Origin: Stutzerimonas stutzeri
GTDB taxonomy: Bacteria > Pseudomonadota > Gammaproteobacteria > Pseudomonadales > Pseudomonadaceae
Reading direction: 5' to 3'
Assembly: GCF_009789555.1 (NCBI RefSeq)
Contig: NZ_CP046902.1
Location: forward strand, 608,001-672,000
DNA: 64,000 nucleotides
Below are positions 1 through 9,038 of the stretch, piece by piece. Made by a program: the position numbers and the translations under genes. Positions within the stretch are counted from its first letter, which is position 1. Every line of letters begins with the position of its first letter. Below the pieces are notes generated by a model that saw only the letters and a program-made list of their open reading frames with translations, had not been told where the DNA came from and searched no databases.

Positions 1-1
1 C

Positions 2-1000
2 GGCTTGACCCTCCTGGTGATGCTTCAGGTCATGCTGCTGGGAGAGGTCGCACGGCGCCGCTCGGCACGGCGGCAATCGTTCAACGACCAGTGGCGTCCG
101 TTCTTTGCCCTCTGTTGCCTCGACGACGAATTACCGGAGCCAGTTCCCGAGCTGCCTCGCAATCGCCAGTTGTGGTTTCTTCTGCAATGGAACCGTACCC
201 AGTTGCAGTTGCGCGGTGCGGCCAGGGCGCGGATGAATCGTGCCCTAGCCGCGCTCGGCATGGACCATCAGGCCCTGGCGCTGCTGCGTGGGCGGGTACG
301 CGCCAAGCTGATCGGGCTGACCTGCCTGCGTCACCTGGCCGATCCTGCCCACTGGGAGGCGGTACAACCGCTGCTTATGAACCACAACGTGATCGTCTCG
401 CTGGCCGCGGCGCAGACGCTGATCGCGATGGACGCTCCCCGCGCGATGCAGCTGATCCTGCCTGCTGCCGTAACGCGTCCAGACTGGGCTTTGCCGCGCC
501 TGGCCAGCCTCTGCCAGCAAGCCGGTGAACAGGCGGTGACGCTGCCCTTGCTGATCACGCTGAACGGTTCCGAAGATCCTCGACGCGAGCGGCTGGTCGC
601 CCTGCTGGTTCATGGCGACCCCTGCCACGCGGCGCCCTGGGCACGCGCACGGCTCGAGGAAGATGCCGCGCCGGAGCAACTGCAGGTCGCGCTGCGTTGT
701 CTCTGCGAGCTGGGCGATCCCCGCGACCGTGACCGGCTGTTACGCGCCATGGACCACAGCCATGCCGATGTGCGCCTGGCGGCGCTCAAAGCCCTGCACC
801 ATCAGGCGCGCAGCGACGACGGAGCGCTTTTCCTACGGTTGCTGGGCGATGCCAGCTGGTGGGTTCGCCAGACTGCCGCCGATTGCCTGGTCACGCTGCC
901 AGGCATGACCCCCGAACGGCTGCACGCATTGCTGGGTCAGGTGCACGACCGCTACGGACAGGACGCGCTGCGCCGCGCCATTGCGGAGATCAGACCGTGA
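2..1000 (+). CDS. HEAT-repeat domain protein (5' truncated)
   Basis: The frame is open to the left edge, so the true start probably lies outside the window; the first start-like codon is a TTG at 5. About 331 residues are visible. A short hydrophobic stretch and a basic patch at the N-terminus suggest a membrane anchor. From about residue 85 there are repeated Ala/Leu-rich helix pairs with the HEAT signature, for example SHADVRLAALKAL near residue 255 and a following copy with WWVRQTAADCL. HEAT repeats are protein-interaction scaffolds. The stop codon overlaps the GTG start of the next gene (GTGA), indicating translational coupling with the glycosyltransferase, so it may scaffold or regulate that enzyme at the membrane. 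The specific role is inferred. Confidence 0.75.
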   Translation, partial: GLTLLVMLQVMLLGEVARRRSARRQSFNDQWRPFFALCCLDDELPEPVPELPRNRQLWFLLQWNRTQLQLRGAARARMNRALAALGMDHQALALLRGRVRAKLIGLTCLRHLADPAHWEAVQPLLMNHNVIVSLAAAQTLIAMDAPRAMQLILPAAVTRPDWALPRLASLCQQAGEQAVTLPLLITLNGSEDPRRERLVALLVHGDPCHAAPWARARLEEDAAPEQLQVALRCLCELGDPRDRDRLLRAMDHSHADVRLAALKALHHQARSDDGALFLRLLGDASWWVRQTAADCLVTLPGMTPERLHALLGQVHDRYGQDALRRAIAEIRP

Positions 1001-2397
1001 ACATCGACTGGCTCTGGTGGCTGCAACTGGGTTTCATCCTCTATTTCCTGTTGCTCAACGGCATGTACCTGTTACTCAACGTGCTGTCGATGGCCAGCCT
1101 CACCCATTACATTCGCCAACGCGCCGAAACCGGTGAGGTCGCGCCTTATCTCGGCGTGGAACCTCCCGTATCGGTGCTCATGCCGGCGTTCAACGAAGAA
1201 ACGACGATTCGCACCTCGGTGCGCTCGATGTTGCAGCTTCAGTACCCTGAATTCGAAGTGGTGGTCATCAACGACGGCTCGAAGGACAACACACTGGCCG
1301 TGCTCATCGACGAATTCGATCTGGTGCCCCATCCGGAGCCGCTGCGCCAGGCGGTGTCGCATCAACCGGTACAGGCGATCTATCGCTCACGGCGCTACGC
1401 CAACCTTCGGGTGATCGACAAGCTCAACGGCGGCAAGGCCGACGCGCTCAACGCCGGCATCAACGCCGCCCGCCATGGCCTGTTCTGCGGCGTCGACGCC
1501 GACTCCATCCTCCAGCGCGACAGCCTGCTGCGGGTGGTCCAACCCTTTCTCGAAGACGAGCGCACCGTGGCCGCTGGCGGCACCGTGCGTATCGCCAACG
1601 GATCAGAGGTGCGTGGCGGTTTCCTGATCCGCGCCGGGTTGCCGGACAACTGGCTGGCGCGCTTCCAGATCGTCGAATACCTGCGGGCCTTTCTGTTCGG
1701 CCGCCTCGGCTGGTCGCCAATCAACGCGGTTCTGATCATTTCGGGCGCCTTCGGCCTGTTCGATCGCGAGCGGGTCATGGCCGTCGGAGGCTATCGCACC
1801 GACACTGTCGGCGAAGACATGGAGTTGGTGGTGCGGCTGCATCGATATCATCGCGAACACCGCATTCCCTACCGCATCCGTTATCTCCCGGACCCAATCT
1901 GCTGGACCGAATGCCCAGAAGACATCGGCACCCTCGGGCGCCAGCGCAGCCGCTGGCAACGCGGGCTGGCCGAAAGCCTGAGCCGTCATACGCGCCTCGC
2001 CTTCAGCCTGCGCGGCGGCACGCCAGGCTGGCTGGCCTGGCCGTTCATGGCGCTGTTCGAGTGGCTGGGCCCGCTGATCGAGCTGGCCGGCTATGGCTTT
2101 ATGATCGGTGGGTTCGTGCTCGGCGTCGTGTCTTATCCAGCAATGACGGCCTTTCTGCTGGTGGCCATCGGAATGGGCATCCTGCTGTCGGTCAACGGCC
2201 TGCTACTGGAAACCATGTCGTTCCATGTCTACGACCGACGGCGCGACATGCTGCGGCTGTTCCTCATGGCCGTGCTGGAGAATATCGGCTATCGCCAGTT
2301 GAACACCCTGTGGCGTTGCCGTGGGCTCTGGCAATGGTTCTCCCGGCGCAAGCATCATTGGGGCGCGATGCGCCGCAGCGGACGTTGGGGACAGTAG
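997..2397 (+). CDS. Membrane family 2 glycosyltransferase, PgaC/BcsA-like
   Basis: 466 residues from a GTG start that overlaps the stop of the HEAT gene; the open frame extends upstream to 859 but that part is a shadow of the HEAT gene. An N-terminal transmembrane segment (about residues 5-30) precedes a GT2 domain with the UDP-sugar motif NDGSKDNT, a DADS metal motif, an acceptor-site GEDME motif, and the processive signature QRSRWQRG. Two or more C-terminal membrane helices follow. This is the architecture of processive beta-glycan synthases such as PgaC (poly-N-acetylglucosamine). No pga deacetylase or export gene is visible, so the polymer is unknown. An exopolysaccharide or biofilm role is an inference from the family. 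Confidence 0.85.
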   Translation: MNIDWLWWLQLGFILYFLLLNGMYLLLNVLSMASLTHYIRQRAETGEVAPYLGVEPPVSVLMPAFNEETTIRTSVRSMLQLQYPEFEVVVINDGSKDNTLAVLIDEFDLVPHPEPLRQAVSHQPVQAIYRSRRYANLRVIDKLNGGKADALNAGINAARHGLFCGVDADSILQRDSLLRVVQPFLEDERTVAAGGTVRIANGSEVRGGFLIRAGLPDNWLARFQIVEYLRAFLFGRLGWSPINAVLIISGAFGLFDRERVMAVGGYRTDTVGEDMELVVRLHRYHREHRIPYRIRYLPDPICWTECPEDIGTLGRQRSRWQRGLAESLSRHTRLAFSLRGGTPGWLAWPFMALFEWLGPLIELAGYGFMIGGFVLGVVSYPAMTAFLLVAIGMGILLSVNGLLLETMSFHVYDRRRDMLRLFLMAVLENIGYRQLNTLWRCRGLWQWFSRRKHHWGAMRRSGRWGQ

Positions 2398-2503
2398 CCG
2401 CTGGAGCTGGCCAGCCTGGAGGCGAGCGGGCGCTGCCAAGCCGGGCGGCGTTCCTTCAAGGCGCAGGACACCGGCCCAGCCCTCGTGGCTTCGCGTCGCT
2501 CGG

Positions 2504-3997
2504 TCACAGCTTGATCCACGTCGCCTTAAGCTCAGTGTATTTGTCGAACGCGTGCAGCGACTTGTCACGGCCATTACCGGACTGCTTGAAGCCGCCGAAC
2601 GGTGCGGTCATGTCGCCGCCATCGTACTGATTGACCCAGACGCTGCCGGCACGCAGCGCCTTGGCGGTCAGGTGGGCCTTGGACAGGTCCGACGTCCATA
2701 CCGCCGCCGCGAGGCCGTACGGGGTGTCGTTGGCGATGGCGATCGCCTCGGCCGCCGTGTCGAAGGTAATCACCGACAGCACCGGTCCGAAGATTTCTTC
2801 CCGTGCGATTTTCATGGCATTGCTCACGCCATCGAAAATCGTCGGCTCCACATAGAGACCGCCGGTTTCCTGCAGGGTCCGCTGCCCACCCAACAGTACC
2901 TGGGCGCCGTCGTTACGACCTGCCTGGATGTAGCCAAGCACGTTATCGAGCTGCTGGGTATCGACCAGCGCGCCGACATTGGTCGCCGGGTCCAGCGGGT
3001 TGCCCGGCTTCCAGCCCTTGAGCGCCTCGACCACCAGCGGCAGGAAGCGTTCTTTCACCGAACTCTCCACCAGCAGACGTGAACCGGCCGTGCAAACCTC
3101 GCCCTGGTTGAAGGCAATGGCGCTGGCCGCCGACTCCGCAGCCGCCTGCAGGTCCGGTGCATCGGCGAATACGATGTTCGGGCTCTTTCCGCCGGCTTCC
3201 AGCCAGACGCGCTTCATGTTCGATTCGCCAGCGTAGATCATCAGTTGCTTGGCGACCCGCGTGGAGCCGGTGAACACCAGCGTATCGACATCCATGTGCA
3301 GCGCCAGCGCCTTGCCGACTGTGTGTCCGTAACCCGGCAGCACGTTGAGCACTCCGGGCGGGATGCCGGCTTCGATGGCCAGCTGCGCAACGCGAATCGC
3401 GCTCAGTGGTGATTTCTCGGAGGGTTTGAGGACCACCGAGTTACCGGTGGACAGCGCCGGACCGAGTTTCCAGCAGGCCATCATCAATGGGAAGTTCCAG
3501 GGCACGATGGCCGCCACCACGCCGACCGGCTCGCGCGTGACCAGGCCCAACTGGTTATGCGGGGTGGCCGCCACTTCATCGTAGATCTTGTCGATGGCCT
3601 CTCCAGACCAGCGTAACGCCCGCGCCGCGCCGGGAATATCCACACCCAGGGCGTCGCTGATCGGCTTGCCCATGTCGAGGGTTTCCAGCAATGCCAATTC
3701 CTCGGCATGCGCTTCGAGCAAGTCGGCGAAACGGATCATCACGGCCTTGCGCCTGGCCGGCGCCAGCCGCGACCAGACACCCGACTCGAACGCCATCCGC
3801 GCGCTGATCACAGCCCGGTCGGCGTCGGCTTCGTCGCAACTGGCCACTTGCGCCAGCACCCGACCGTCGACCGGGCTGATGCAATCGAAACTGGCGCCAG
3901 CGCTGGAAGCCGTGTATTCGCCCTGGATGAAGGCCCGGCCTTCGATGCGCAATTCGCGGGCACGCTGTTGCCAGTCGGCGAGAGTCAGGGTGGTCAT
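2504..3997 (-). CDS. kauB: NAD(P)-dependent aldehyde dehydrogenase, KauB/PuuC type
   Basis: 497 residues. The start at 3997 (MTTLTLADWQ) is chosen because AGAGGA sits 6 nt upstream; an in-frame ATG at 4018 lacks this. The ALDH fold is complete: the substrate-binding PWNFPLMM, cofactor motif FTGSTRVAKQL, catalytic Glu in LEAGGKSPN and catalytic Cys in NQGEVCTAGS. It resembles Pseudomonas KauB and E. coli PuuC, which oxidise 4-guanidinobutyraldehyde, 4-aminobutyraldehyde and 3-aminopropanal from arginine and polyamine breakdown. A divergently oriented omega-transaminase lies about 200 bp away, as I recall for the P. aeruginosa PA5312-PA5313 pair. Substrate is inferred from that arrangement. Confidence 0.85.
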   Translation of the reverse strand: MTTLTLADWQQRARELRIEGRAFIQGEYTASSAGASFDCISPVDGRVLAQVASCDEADADRAVISARMAFESGVWSRLAPARRKAVMIRFADLLEAHAEELALLETLDMGKPISDALGVDIPGAARALRWSGEAIDKIYDEVAATPHNQLGLVTREPVGVVAAIVPWNFPLMMACWKLGPALSTGNSVVLKPSEKSPLSAIRVAQLAIEAGIPPGVLNVLPGYGHTVGKALALHMDVDTLVFTGSTRVAKQLMIYAGESNMKRVWLEAGGKSPNIVFADAPDLQAAAESAASAIAFNQGEVCTAGSRLLVESSVKERFLPLVVEALKGWKPGNPLDPATNVGALVDTQQLDNVLGYIQAGRNDGAQVLLGGQRTLQETGGLYVEPTIFDGVSNAMKIAREEIFGPVLSVITFDTAAEAIAIANDTPYGLAAAVWTSDLSKAHLTAKALRAGSVWVNQYDGGDMTAPFGGFKQSGNGRDKSLHAFDKYTELKATWIKL

Positions 3998-4196
3998 GGG
4001 GCGTCCTCTGGTAGTCATCGGATAAACAGAAAGGCACCCTAAACCAGCAGCGCCGGGCCTATCAATATTTTTTACGAAGCCGCGATTTCTGCCTTGTTTT
4101 GTTCGTTTTATTAAACATAGACTCGCCGAAACCGCTGAGCGCTCACAGACGTCGCGTTACAGCATAGCCGTCAAACCTGTCCTGTCGGAGCGACTC

Positions 4197-5522
4197 ATGG
4201 CCAACGATCTGCACGCTGCCGCGTCTGCCGAACATTTCTGGATGCCCTTCACTGCCAATCGCCAGTTCAAAGGCAGCCCGCGCCTCCTGGAGCGCGCCGA
4301 AGGCCTGTACTACACCGACACCAGCGGCCGCCAAGTGATCGACGGCACCGCCGGCCTCTGGTGCTGCAACGCCGGCCACGGTCGGCGCGAAATTACCGAA
4401 GCGGTGAGCAACCAGATCGCGCGGATGGATTTCGCGCCCACCTTCCAGATGGGTCATCCGCTGGCCTTCGAACTGGCCGAGCGCCTGGCTCAGATCGGTC
4501 CGGCCGGATTGAACCGGGTCTTTTTCACCAACTCCGGCTCGGAATCGGCGGACACCGCGCTGAAAATCGCGCTGGCTTACCAGCGCGCCATCGGCCAAGG
4601 CAGTCGCACCCGCCTGATCGGCCGCGAGTTGGCGTATCACGGGGTCGGCTTCGGCGGCATTTCCGTGGGCGGCATGGCCAACAATCGCAAGGCCTTCGGC
4701 GCGCTGCTACCGGGCGTCGATCATCTGCCGCATACCCTCGACGTGCACCGCAACGCGTTCAGCCGTGGCCTGCCGTCACACGGCGTCGAGAAGGCCGACG
4801 AACTGGAGCGCCTGGTCACCCTGCATGGCGCCGAGAACATCGCGGCGGTGATCGTCGAACCGATGTCCGGTTCGGCCGGGGTGGTCCTGCCGCCGGCGGG
4901 CTATCTGCAGCGCCTGCGGGATATCACCGCCAAACACGGCATCCTGCTGATATTCGACGAGGTGATCACCGGCTTCGGCCGCGTGGGTGAAGCCTTCGCC
5001 GCCCAGCGCTGGGGCGTGACCCCCGATATCATCACCTGCGCCAAAGGCCTGACCAATGGCGCAATCCCGATGGGGGCGGTATTGGTCGACGAGAAGATTC
5101 ACGACGCGTTCATGCACGGTCCCGAAAGCGCCATCGAATTCTTCCACGGCTACACCTACTCCGGGCATCCGGTGGCCTGTGCTGCCGCGCTGGCGGCGCA
5201 GGAGATCTACCAACGGGAAAACCTTTTCCACAGGGCCATCGAGATCGAGGATTACTGGCAGGACGCTCTGTTCAGCCTGCAGGGTCTGCCCAACGTCACC
5301 GATATCCGGACGGTCGGCCTGGTGGCCGGTATCCAGTTCAGCAGTCACGCCGAGGGCGTCGGCAAACGGGGCTATGAGGTGTTCCGCCAGTGCTTCGAAG
5401 ATGGCCTGCTGGCCCGCGCCAGCGGCGACACCATCGCCCTGTCACCCGCACTGATCGTCGAACGCGAACACATCGATGCCATGGTCGAGCGGCTCGCCGG
5501 CGCGATCCGCAAGGCGGCCTGA
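4197..5522 (+). CDS. gabT2: Class III omega-amino acid:pyruvate transaminase
   Basis: 441 residues, ATG preceded by GGAG at good spacing. A PLP-dependent class III aminotransferase: the glycine/serine phosphate-binding NSGSESADTALK, an aspartate in IFDEVITGFGR that contacts the pyridine nitrogen, and the Schiff-base lysine in ITCAKGLTNGAIPMGA. The family transfers the omega-amino group of beta-alanine, putrescine or GABA to pyruvate. Orientation and neighbours (KauB-like dehydrogenase on one side, rpmG-rpmB on the other) match my recollection of the GabT2 locus of P. aeruginosa rather than the bauABCD locus, hence the symbol. The exact amine substrate cannot be read from sequence. A strong terminator follows. 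Confidence 0.8.
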   Translation: MANDLHAAASAEHFWMPFTANRQFKGSPRLLERAEGLYYTDTSGRQVIDGTAGLWCCNAGHGRREITEAVSNQIARMDFAPTFQMGHPLAFELAERLAQIGPAGLNRVFFTNSGSESADTALKIALAYQRAIGQGSRTRLIGRELAYHGVGFGGISVGGMANNRKAFGALLPGVDHLPHTLDVHRNAFSRGLPSHGVEKADELERLVTLHGAENIAAVIVEPMSGSAGVVLPPAGYLQRLRDITAKHGILLIFDEVITGFGRVGEAFAAQRWGVTPDIITCAKGLTNGAIPMGAVLVDEKIHDAFMHGPESAIEFFHGYTYSGHPVACAAALAAQEIYQRENLFHRAIEIEDYWQDALFSLQGLPNVTDIRTVGLVAGIQFSSHAEGVGKRGYEVFRQCFEDGLLARASGDTIALSPALIVEREHIDAMVERLAGAIRKAA

Positions 5523-5542
5523 CGGCGCGATCGCCAGAAATG

Positions 5543-5569
5543 AAAAAACCCGCCGATTGGCGGGTTTTT
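5543..5569. terminator. Bidirectional rho-independent terminator
   Basis: A run of A, a GC stem (ACCCGCC-GATT-GGCGGGT) and a run of T lie between the convergent transaminase gene and rpmG. The A and T tracts on both sides let it work for both strands. Confidence 0.9.
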
Positions 5570-5587
5570 CCTTCAAGGGCCGATCAA

Positions 5588-5743
5588 TTACTTGATCTTG
5601 GCTTCCTTGTAGATCACGTGCTTACGCACGACAGGATCGAATTTCTTGATTTCGAGCTTGTCGGGGGTGGTGCGCTTGTTCTTGTCGGTGGTGTAGAAAT
5701 GGCCGGTACCGGCGCTGGACACCAAACGGATCAGGTCACGCAT
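5588..5743 (-). CDS. rpmG: 50S ribosomal protein L33
   Basis: 51 residues (begins MRDLIRLVSSAGTGHFYTT, ends KEAKIK), the usual length and sequence of L33 in gamma-proteobacteria. It lies 11 bp downstream of rpmB and is co-transcribed with it. The start is preceded by AAGGAGAA. This form lacks the CxxC zinc motifs (C- type), as expected in this group. Confidence 0.97.
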   Translation of the reverse strand: MRDLIRLVSSAGTGHFYTTDKNKRTTPDKLEIKKFDPVVRKHVIYKEAKIK

Positions 5744-5754
5744 GATAGTTCTCC

Positions 5755-5991
5755 TTAAACCTTTTCGCCGCGAGCGCGGAGTTCAGCCAGAACGGCGTCG
5801 ATGCCACGCTTGTCGATGACGCGCATGCCCTTGGCGGTCAGGCGCAGACGTACGAAGCGGTTCTCGGACTCGACCCAGAAGCGATGATGCTGCAGGTTCG
5901 GCAGAAAACGACGACGGGTTTTGTTGTTCGCGTGGGAAATGTTGTTCCCGGTTACCGGACCCTTACCGGTAACTTGACAGACTCTCGACAT
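5755..5991 (-). CDS. rpmB: 50S ribosomal protein L28
   Basis: 78 residues, full-length bL28 (MSRVCQVTGKGPVTGNNISH at the N-terminus, then the basic KTRRRFLPNLQ segment). First gene of the rpmB-rpmG operon. A perfect 7-bp inverted repeat lies in its leader at 6017-6035. Confidence 0.98.
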   Translation of the reverse strand: MSRVCQVTGKGPVTGNNISHANNKTRRRFLPNLQHHRFWVESENRFVRLRLTAKGMRVIDKRGIDAVLAELRARGEKV

Positions 5992-6609
5992 GCCTCAGCC
6001 CTCTAAAACCACATGCCCAACCCGGCATGGGTTGGCCGCTTGAATTCAATTGTCTTTTGGCGCTCAGCGCCGCGTTTCGTTGGGGTCTTACCGGCCACGC
6101 GGCAAGCGAAGAAACCGGGCCCCTAGAAAAGAGCGCTGCTTTATATCAGAAAGGGTCCCAGGCAACAAGCTCGGATTGACTTTTCCTGATCTGCACCACA
6201 TCCGTGAACGCCCGTCAGGCCGCCGTCAGGAGGAGCCTTACCACCATGCGCCGTTCGTCGGCTCGCAGCCCTCCCATTGAAGGTCCCATAGCCGGGCAGG
6301 ATGCCGCAGCGCCAACGTCATCGGCACCCACTAACCCCATGAGCCTTCGTCCGGTAGCGACCCCGCAGGGCGAGGCATCGCCCAGTGGCGGATTCGGATG
6401 CCTGCAACATCTATAGCGAATTTTTGTTTTACTGTGCGGAACGATGGATCGATTTTTTCAGCTACTATGGAATAAGCTTTATGCAGCGGCGCGATCAAAC
6501 CAGGTCGTTGAGCGAAAGCGACCACCTGCAGACGCCTGCACTGCCGGCCTTAAGGGCGATCTGCTATCGTTCGCCCCCGCTGCCCACTACCAGACAGACC
6601 GACACCACC
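5992..6609. other. Intergenic region, rpmB leader and IclR promoter region
   Basis: No convincing gene. It contains the rpmB leader with the hairpin CCAACCC-GGCAT-GGGTTGG at 6017-6035. An AT-rich stretch at about 6415-6485 probably holds the promoter or operator of the downstream IclR-family gene. Short open frames here have no recognisable features. Confidence 0.6.
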
Positions 6610-7392
6610 ATGAGCGACGTTGAAGACATCGAGAACCCCAAGGACCGCAAATTCGTCGAGGCCCTGTCCCGCGGGCTGGACGTGCTGCGCGCCTTCACCC
6701 ACGGTTCGGTGGTGATGGGCAATCAGGACATCGCACGTATCACCGGGCTGCCCAAGCCCACCGTGTCGCGTATGACGTATACCCTGACCAAGCTCGGCTA
6801 TCTCAGCTATTCGCAGCAACTTGAAAAGTATCAGCTCGACTCCGGCGTGCTGGCGCTGGGGTATGCCTATGTGTCCAATCTGCGCGTGCGGCAGCTGGCC
6901 AAGCCATACATGGACGAGTTCGCCCGGCGTACCAATACCTCCGTCGGCCTCACCTGCCGCGATCGCCTGTCAATGATCTACATCGAGAATTGCCGCCCTG
7001 CAGAGGTTTCGACCCTGCGCATGGACGTTGGCGTGCGCCTGCCGCTGGCCACCACCTCGGCAGGTCGCGCCTTTCTCGCCGCCACCCCGGAAAAGGAGCG
7101 CGAGCATCTGATGGCCGCGCTGGAAACCAAGTACGGGGACGATTGGCCGACCATGAAACAATCGCTGGAGGAGTCGTTCGAGGAGTTCCGCCAGCATGGC
7201 TTCTGCCTGTCGCTGGGCGACTGGGATCGCAACGTGAAGGCGGCAGGCGTGCCGCTGCGCCTGGCCGATGGCAGCATCATGGCGCTGACGTGCGGCGCCC
7301 CGTCGTTCCAGCTCAGCGAAGAAACCCTCAGAAGCTCGCTGGCGCACCAGCTGGAAATGCTCGCGCGCGACATCGAAAGCCTGGGCGTCTGA
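6610..7392 (+). CDS. IclR-family transcriptional regulator
   Basis: 260 residues from the ATG at 6610 (MSDVEDIENPKD); the frame is open further upstream but this start gives the normal IclR length. Winged helix-turn-helix at about residues 15-80 (SRGLDVLRAF, then NQDIARITGLPKPTVSRMTY), followed by the IclR effector domain with LPLATTSAGRAFLA and a C-terminal dimerisation part. IclR proteins usually control adjacent catabolic genes, but neither neighbour is an obvious target: ribosomal genes upstream, a TetR gene convergent downstream. Ligand unknown. Confidence 0.85.
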   Translation: MSDVEDIENPKDRKFVEALSRGLDVLRAFTHGSVVMGNQDIARITGLPKPTVSRMTYTLTKLGYLSYSQQLEKYQLDSGVLALGYAYVSNLRVRQLAKPYMDEFARRTNTSVGLTCRDRLSMIYIENCRPAEVSTLRMDVGVRLPLATTSAGRAFLAATPEKEREHLMAALETKYGDDWPTMKQSLEESFEEFRQHGFCLSLGDWDRNVKAAGVPLRLADGSIMALTCGAPSFQLSEETLRSSLAHQLEMLARDIESLGV

Positions 7393-7409
7393 CGTCACGA
7401 GCAACGCGG

Positions 7410-7988
7410 CTAGGCTTTGACGCTCGCCCAGGCGATCTCGGCGAGCAGCTCGCGACAATCGGCCAGCGACGTCCGTGAGCGCCCGGCCAGCCAATTGCGC
7501 GCCATGTCGTGACAGGGCCCGATCACCACCGCGAGAAAACAGTCGCCCGGCATACGCCGAAACGCACCGCTGTCGCGATGGCGCCGTAGGATCGCGGCGA
7601 CTCGCTCGCCGTGGCCGCGATTCACTTCTCGCAGCTGTTCACCCAGCTCCCCGGCTTCGACCCGGCCCCGGTTGTGCAACACGAAGCGTGCCCAGTCCGG
7701 GTTCGCCACCACCCAGTCGATGTAGCGCGTGACGAACAGCTTGACGCACGCTTCGGCATCGAGCGTCTCGATCAGCCCTTCCTCCAGCAGCCTGGCGTAT
7801 TCGCCGATGCCCTCCAGATAAAGGGCGGCGATGATCCGCTCGCGATTGCCGAAATGGTGGTAAAGGCTACCGATGCTGGCGCCGGAACGGTCACGGATCA
7901 TTTCGATGGTGGTGGCCTCCACCCCATGCTCGGTAAAACAGGCAAGCGCGGCCTGTAGGATTTCCTGCTTGCGACTACTGCGGGCCAC
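7410..7988 (-). CDS. TetR-family transcriptional regulator
   Basis: 192 residues with an N-terminal TetR helix-turn-helix (KQEILQAALACFTEHGVEAT, then ASIGSLYHHFGNRE). The C-terminal ligand domain is unassigned. It is divergent from the alpha/beta hydrolase gene at 8081, and the shared 92-bp gap contains two overlapping 15-bp palindromes, so it probably represses itself and the hydrolase. It converges on the IclR gene with an 17-bp gap. Confidence 0.88.
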   Translation of the reverse strand: MARSSRKQEILQAALACFTEHGVEATTIEMIRDRSGASIGSLYHHFGNRERIIAALYLEGIGEYARLLEEGLIETLDAEACVKLFVTRYIDWVVANPDWARFVLHNRGRVEAGELGEQLREVNRGHGERVAAILRRHRDSGAFRRMPGDCFLAVVIGPCHDMARNWLAGRSRTSLADCRELLAEIAWASVKA

Positions 7989-8000
7989 TCAACCTCCGAC

Positions 8001-8028
8001 TAGAATATTTTTCTAGAATTTAATTCTA
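8001..8028. promoter_or_regulatory. Doubled TetR-type operator
   Basis: TAGAATTTAATTCTA at 8014-8028 is a perfect 15-bp palindrome. TAGAATATTTTTCTA at 8001-8015 is the same palindrome with one mismatch. Their centres are 13 bp apart, the cooperative spacing seen with some TetR dimers, and they lie 12 bp from the TetR start and about 52 bp from the hydrolase start. Confidence 0.7.
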
Positions 8029-8080
8029 CCGTTCGTATACTGCACCGTTCCAGGCCATAGAAAAAGACCGGAGAACAGGC

Positions 8081-8962
8081 ATGGCGACGATACAAGCGCA
8101 AACCCTCACGCTCGACAACGGAAACGGCCACGCCCTGGCCACCTGCTGGTACCACCCGCTCGGCAGGCCATGCGGTGCCGTGTTGATCGCGCCGGCGATG
8201 GGCGTCCAACAGCGATTCTACGCGGACTTCGCGACCTGGCTCGCCGAGCGCGGATTCCTGGTGGTGACGTTCGACTATCTCGGCATGGGCCAGTCCCGCC
8301 AGACGCCCTTGCGCCAACTCGACGTGGACATCCTCGACTGGGCCCGCCATGACTGCAGCGCGGTACTGGCCAAGGTCGCAGAAGCAGTCGATGAGCTACC
8401 GCTTTACTGGATCGGTCACAGCGTCGGCGCGCAGATCATCCCGCTGGTGAAGGGCCATGAGCGCCTGACCCGCATCGTCACGATCGCCGCCGGTAGCGGC
8501 TACTGGCGAGAGAACAGTCCGCAGATTCGTCGCAAAGCCTGGTTGCTCTGGCATGGTGTGGCCCCGCTACTCACGGCGCTGGCAGGCTATTTTCCCGGCG
8601 ACCGGATCGGTGCGGTCGGTGACCTGCCCGCCGGTGTCATCCGTCAGTGGCGCCGCTGGTGCCTGCATCCGGACTATCTGGTAGGGGTCGAAGGCGAACC
8701 CATGCGCCGTGCGTTCGCGGCGGTGCAGACCCCACTGACCTCACTGTCCTTCGCCGACGATGAAATGATGTCGGCGCGCAACACCGAGTCGCTGCACGGC
8801 TTCTATACGGGCGCACCGAAGCGGCTGGTGCGCATCGCGCCGAGCGAGATCGGAGCGGACCGCATCGGCCACTTCGGATTCTTCCGCAAGTCGTTCGCCC
8901 CGACCCTCTGGGCCAACTGGCTTCTCCCCGAGCTGAGCCATGAGCGCGAGGCCGCTGCCTAG
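8081..8962 (+). CDS. Alpha/beta-fold hydrolase (serine hydrolase)
   Basis: 293 residues. Alpha/beta hydrolase with a nucleophile elbow GHSVGAQ near residue 112, a candidate acid in SFADDEMMS and a catalytic histidine in RIGHFGFFRKSF near the C-terminus. An N-terminal lid-less core with APAMGVQQRFYADFA suggests the YheT/S33-like group acting on esters or lipids. It is divergent from a TetR gene whose operators flank its promoter, so it is probably induced by a small hydrophobic ligand. Substrate unknown. A strong terminator separates it from the convergent acyl-CoA dehydrogenase. Confidence 0.8.
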   Translation: MATIQAQTLTLDNGNGHALATCWYHPLGRPCGAVLIAPAMGVQQRFYADFATWLAERGFLVVTFDYLGMGQSRQTPLRQLDVDILDWARHDCSAVLAKVAEAVDELPLYWIGHSVGAQIIPLVKGHERLTRIVTIAAGSGYWRENSPQIRRKAWLLWHGVAPLLTALAGYFPGDRIGAVGDLPAGVIRQWRRWCLHPDYLVGVEGEPMRRAFAAVQTPLTSLSFADDEMMSARNTESLHGFYTGAPKRLVRIAPSEIGADRIGHFGFFRKSFAPTLWANWLLPELSHEREAAA

Positions 8963-8989
8963 ACCCGCGTCACCATCCGGGCAGACATG

Positions 8990-9017
8990 AAAAACCCGCT
9001 CCGAGGAGCGGGTTTTC
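8990..9017. terminator. Rho-independent terminator between convergent genes
   Basis: AAAACCCGCTC and GAGCGGGTTTT form a perfect 11-bp stem with loop CGAG at 8991-9016. The flanking A and T make it usable on both strands. Confidence 0.88.
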
Positions 9018-9038
9018 ACTGACGCCGATCCGGGCTGC

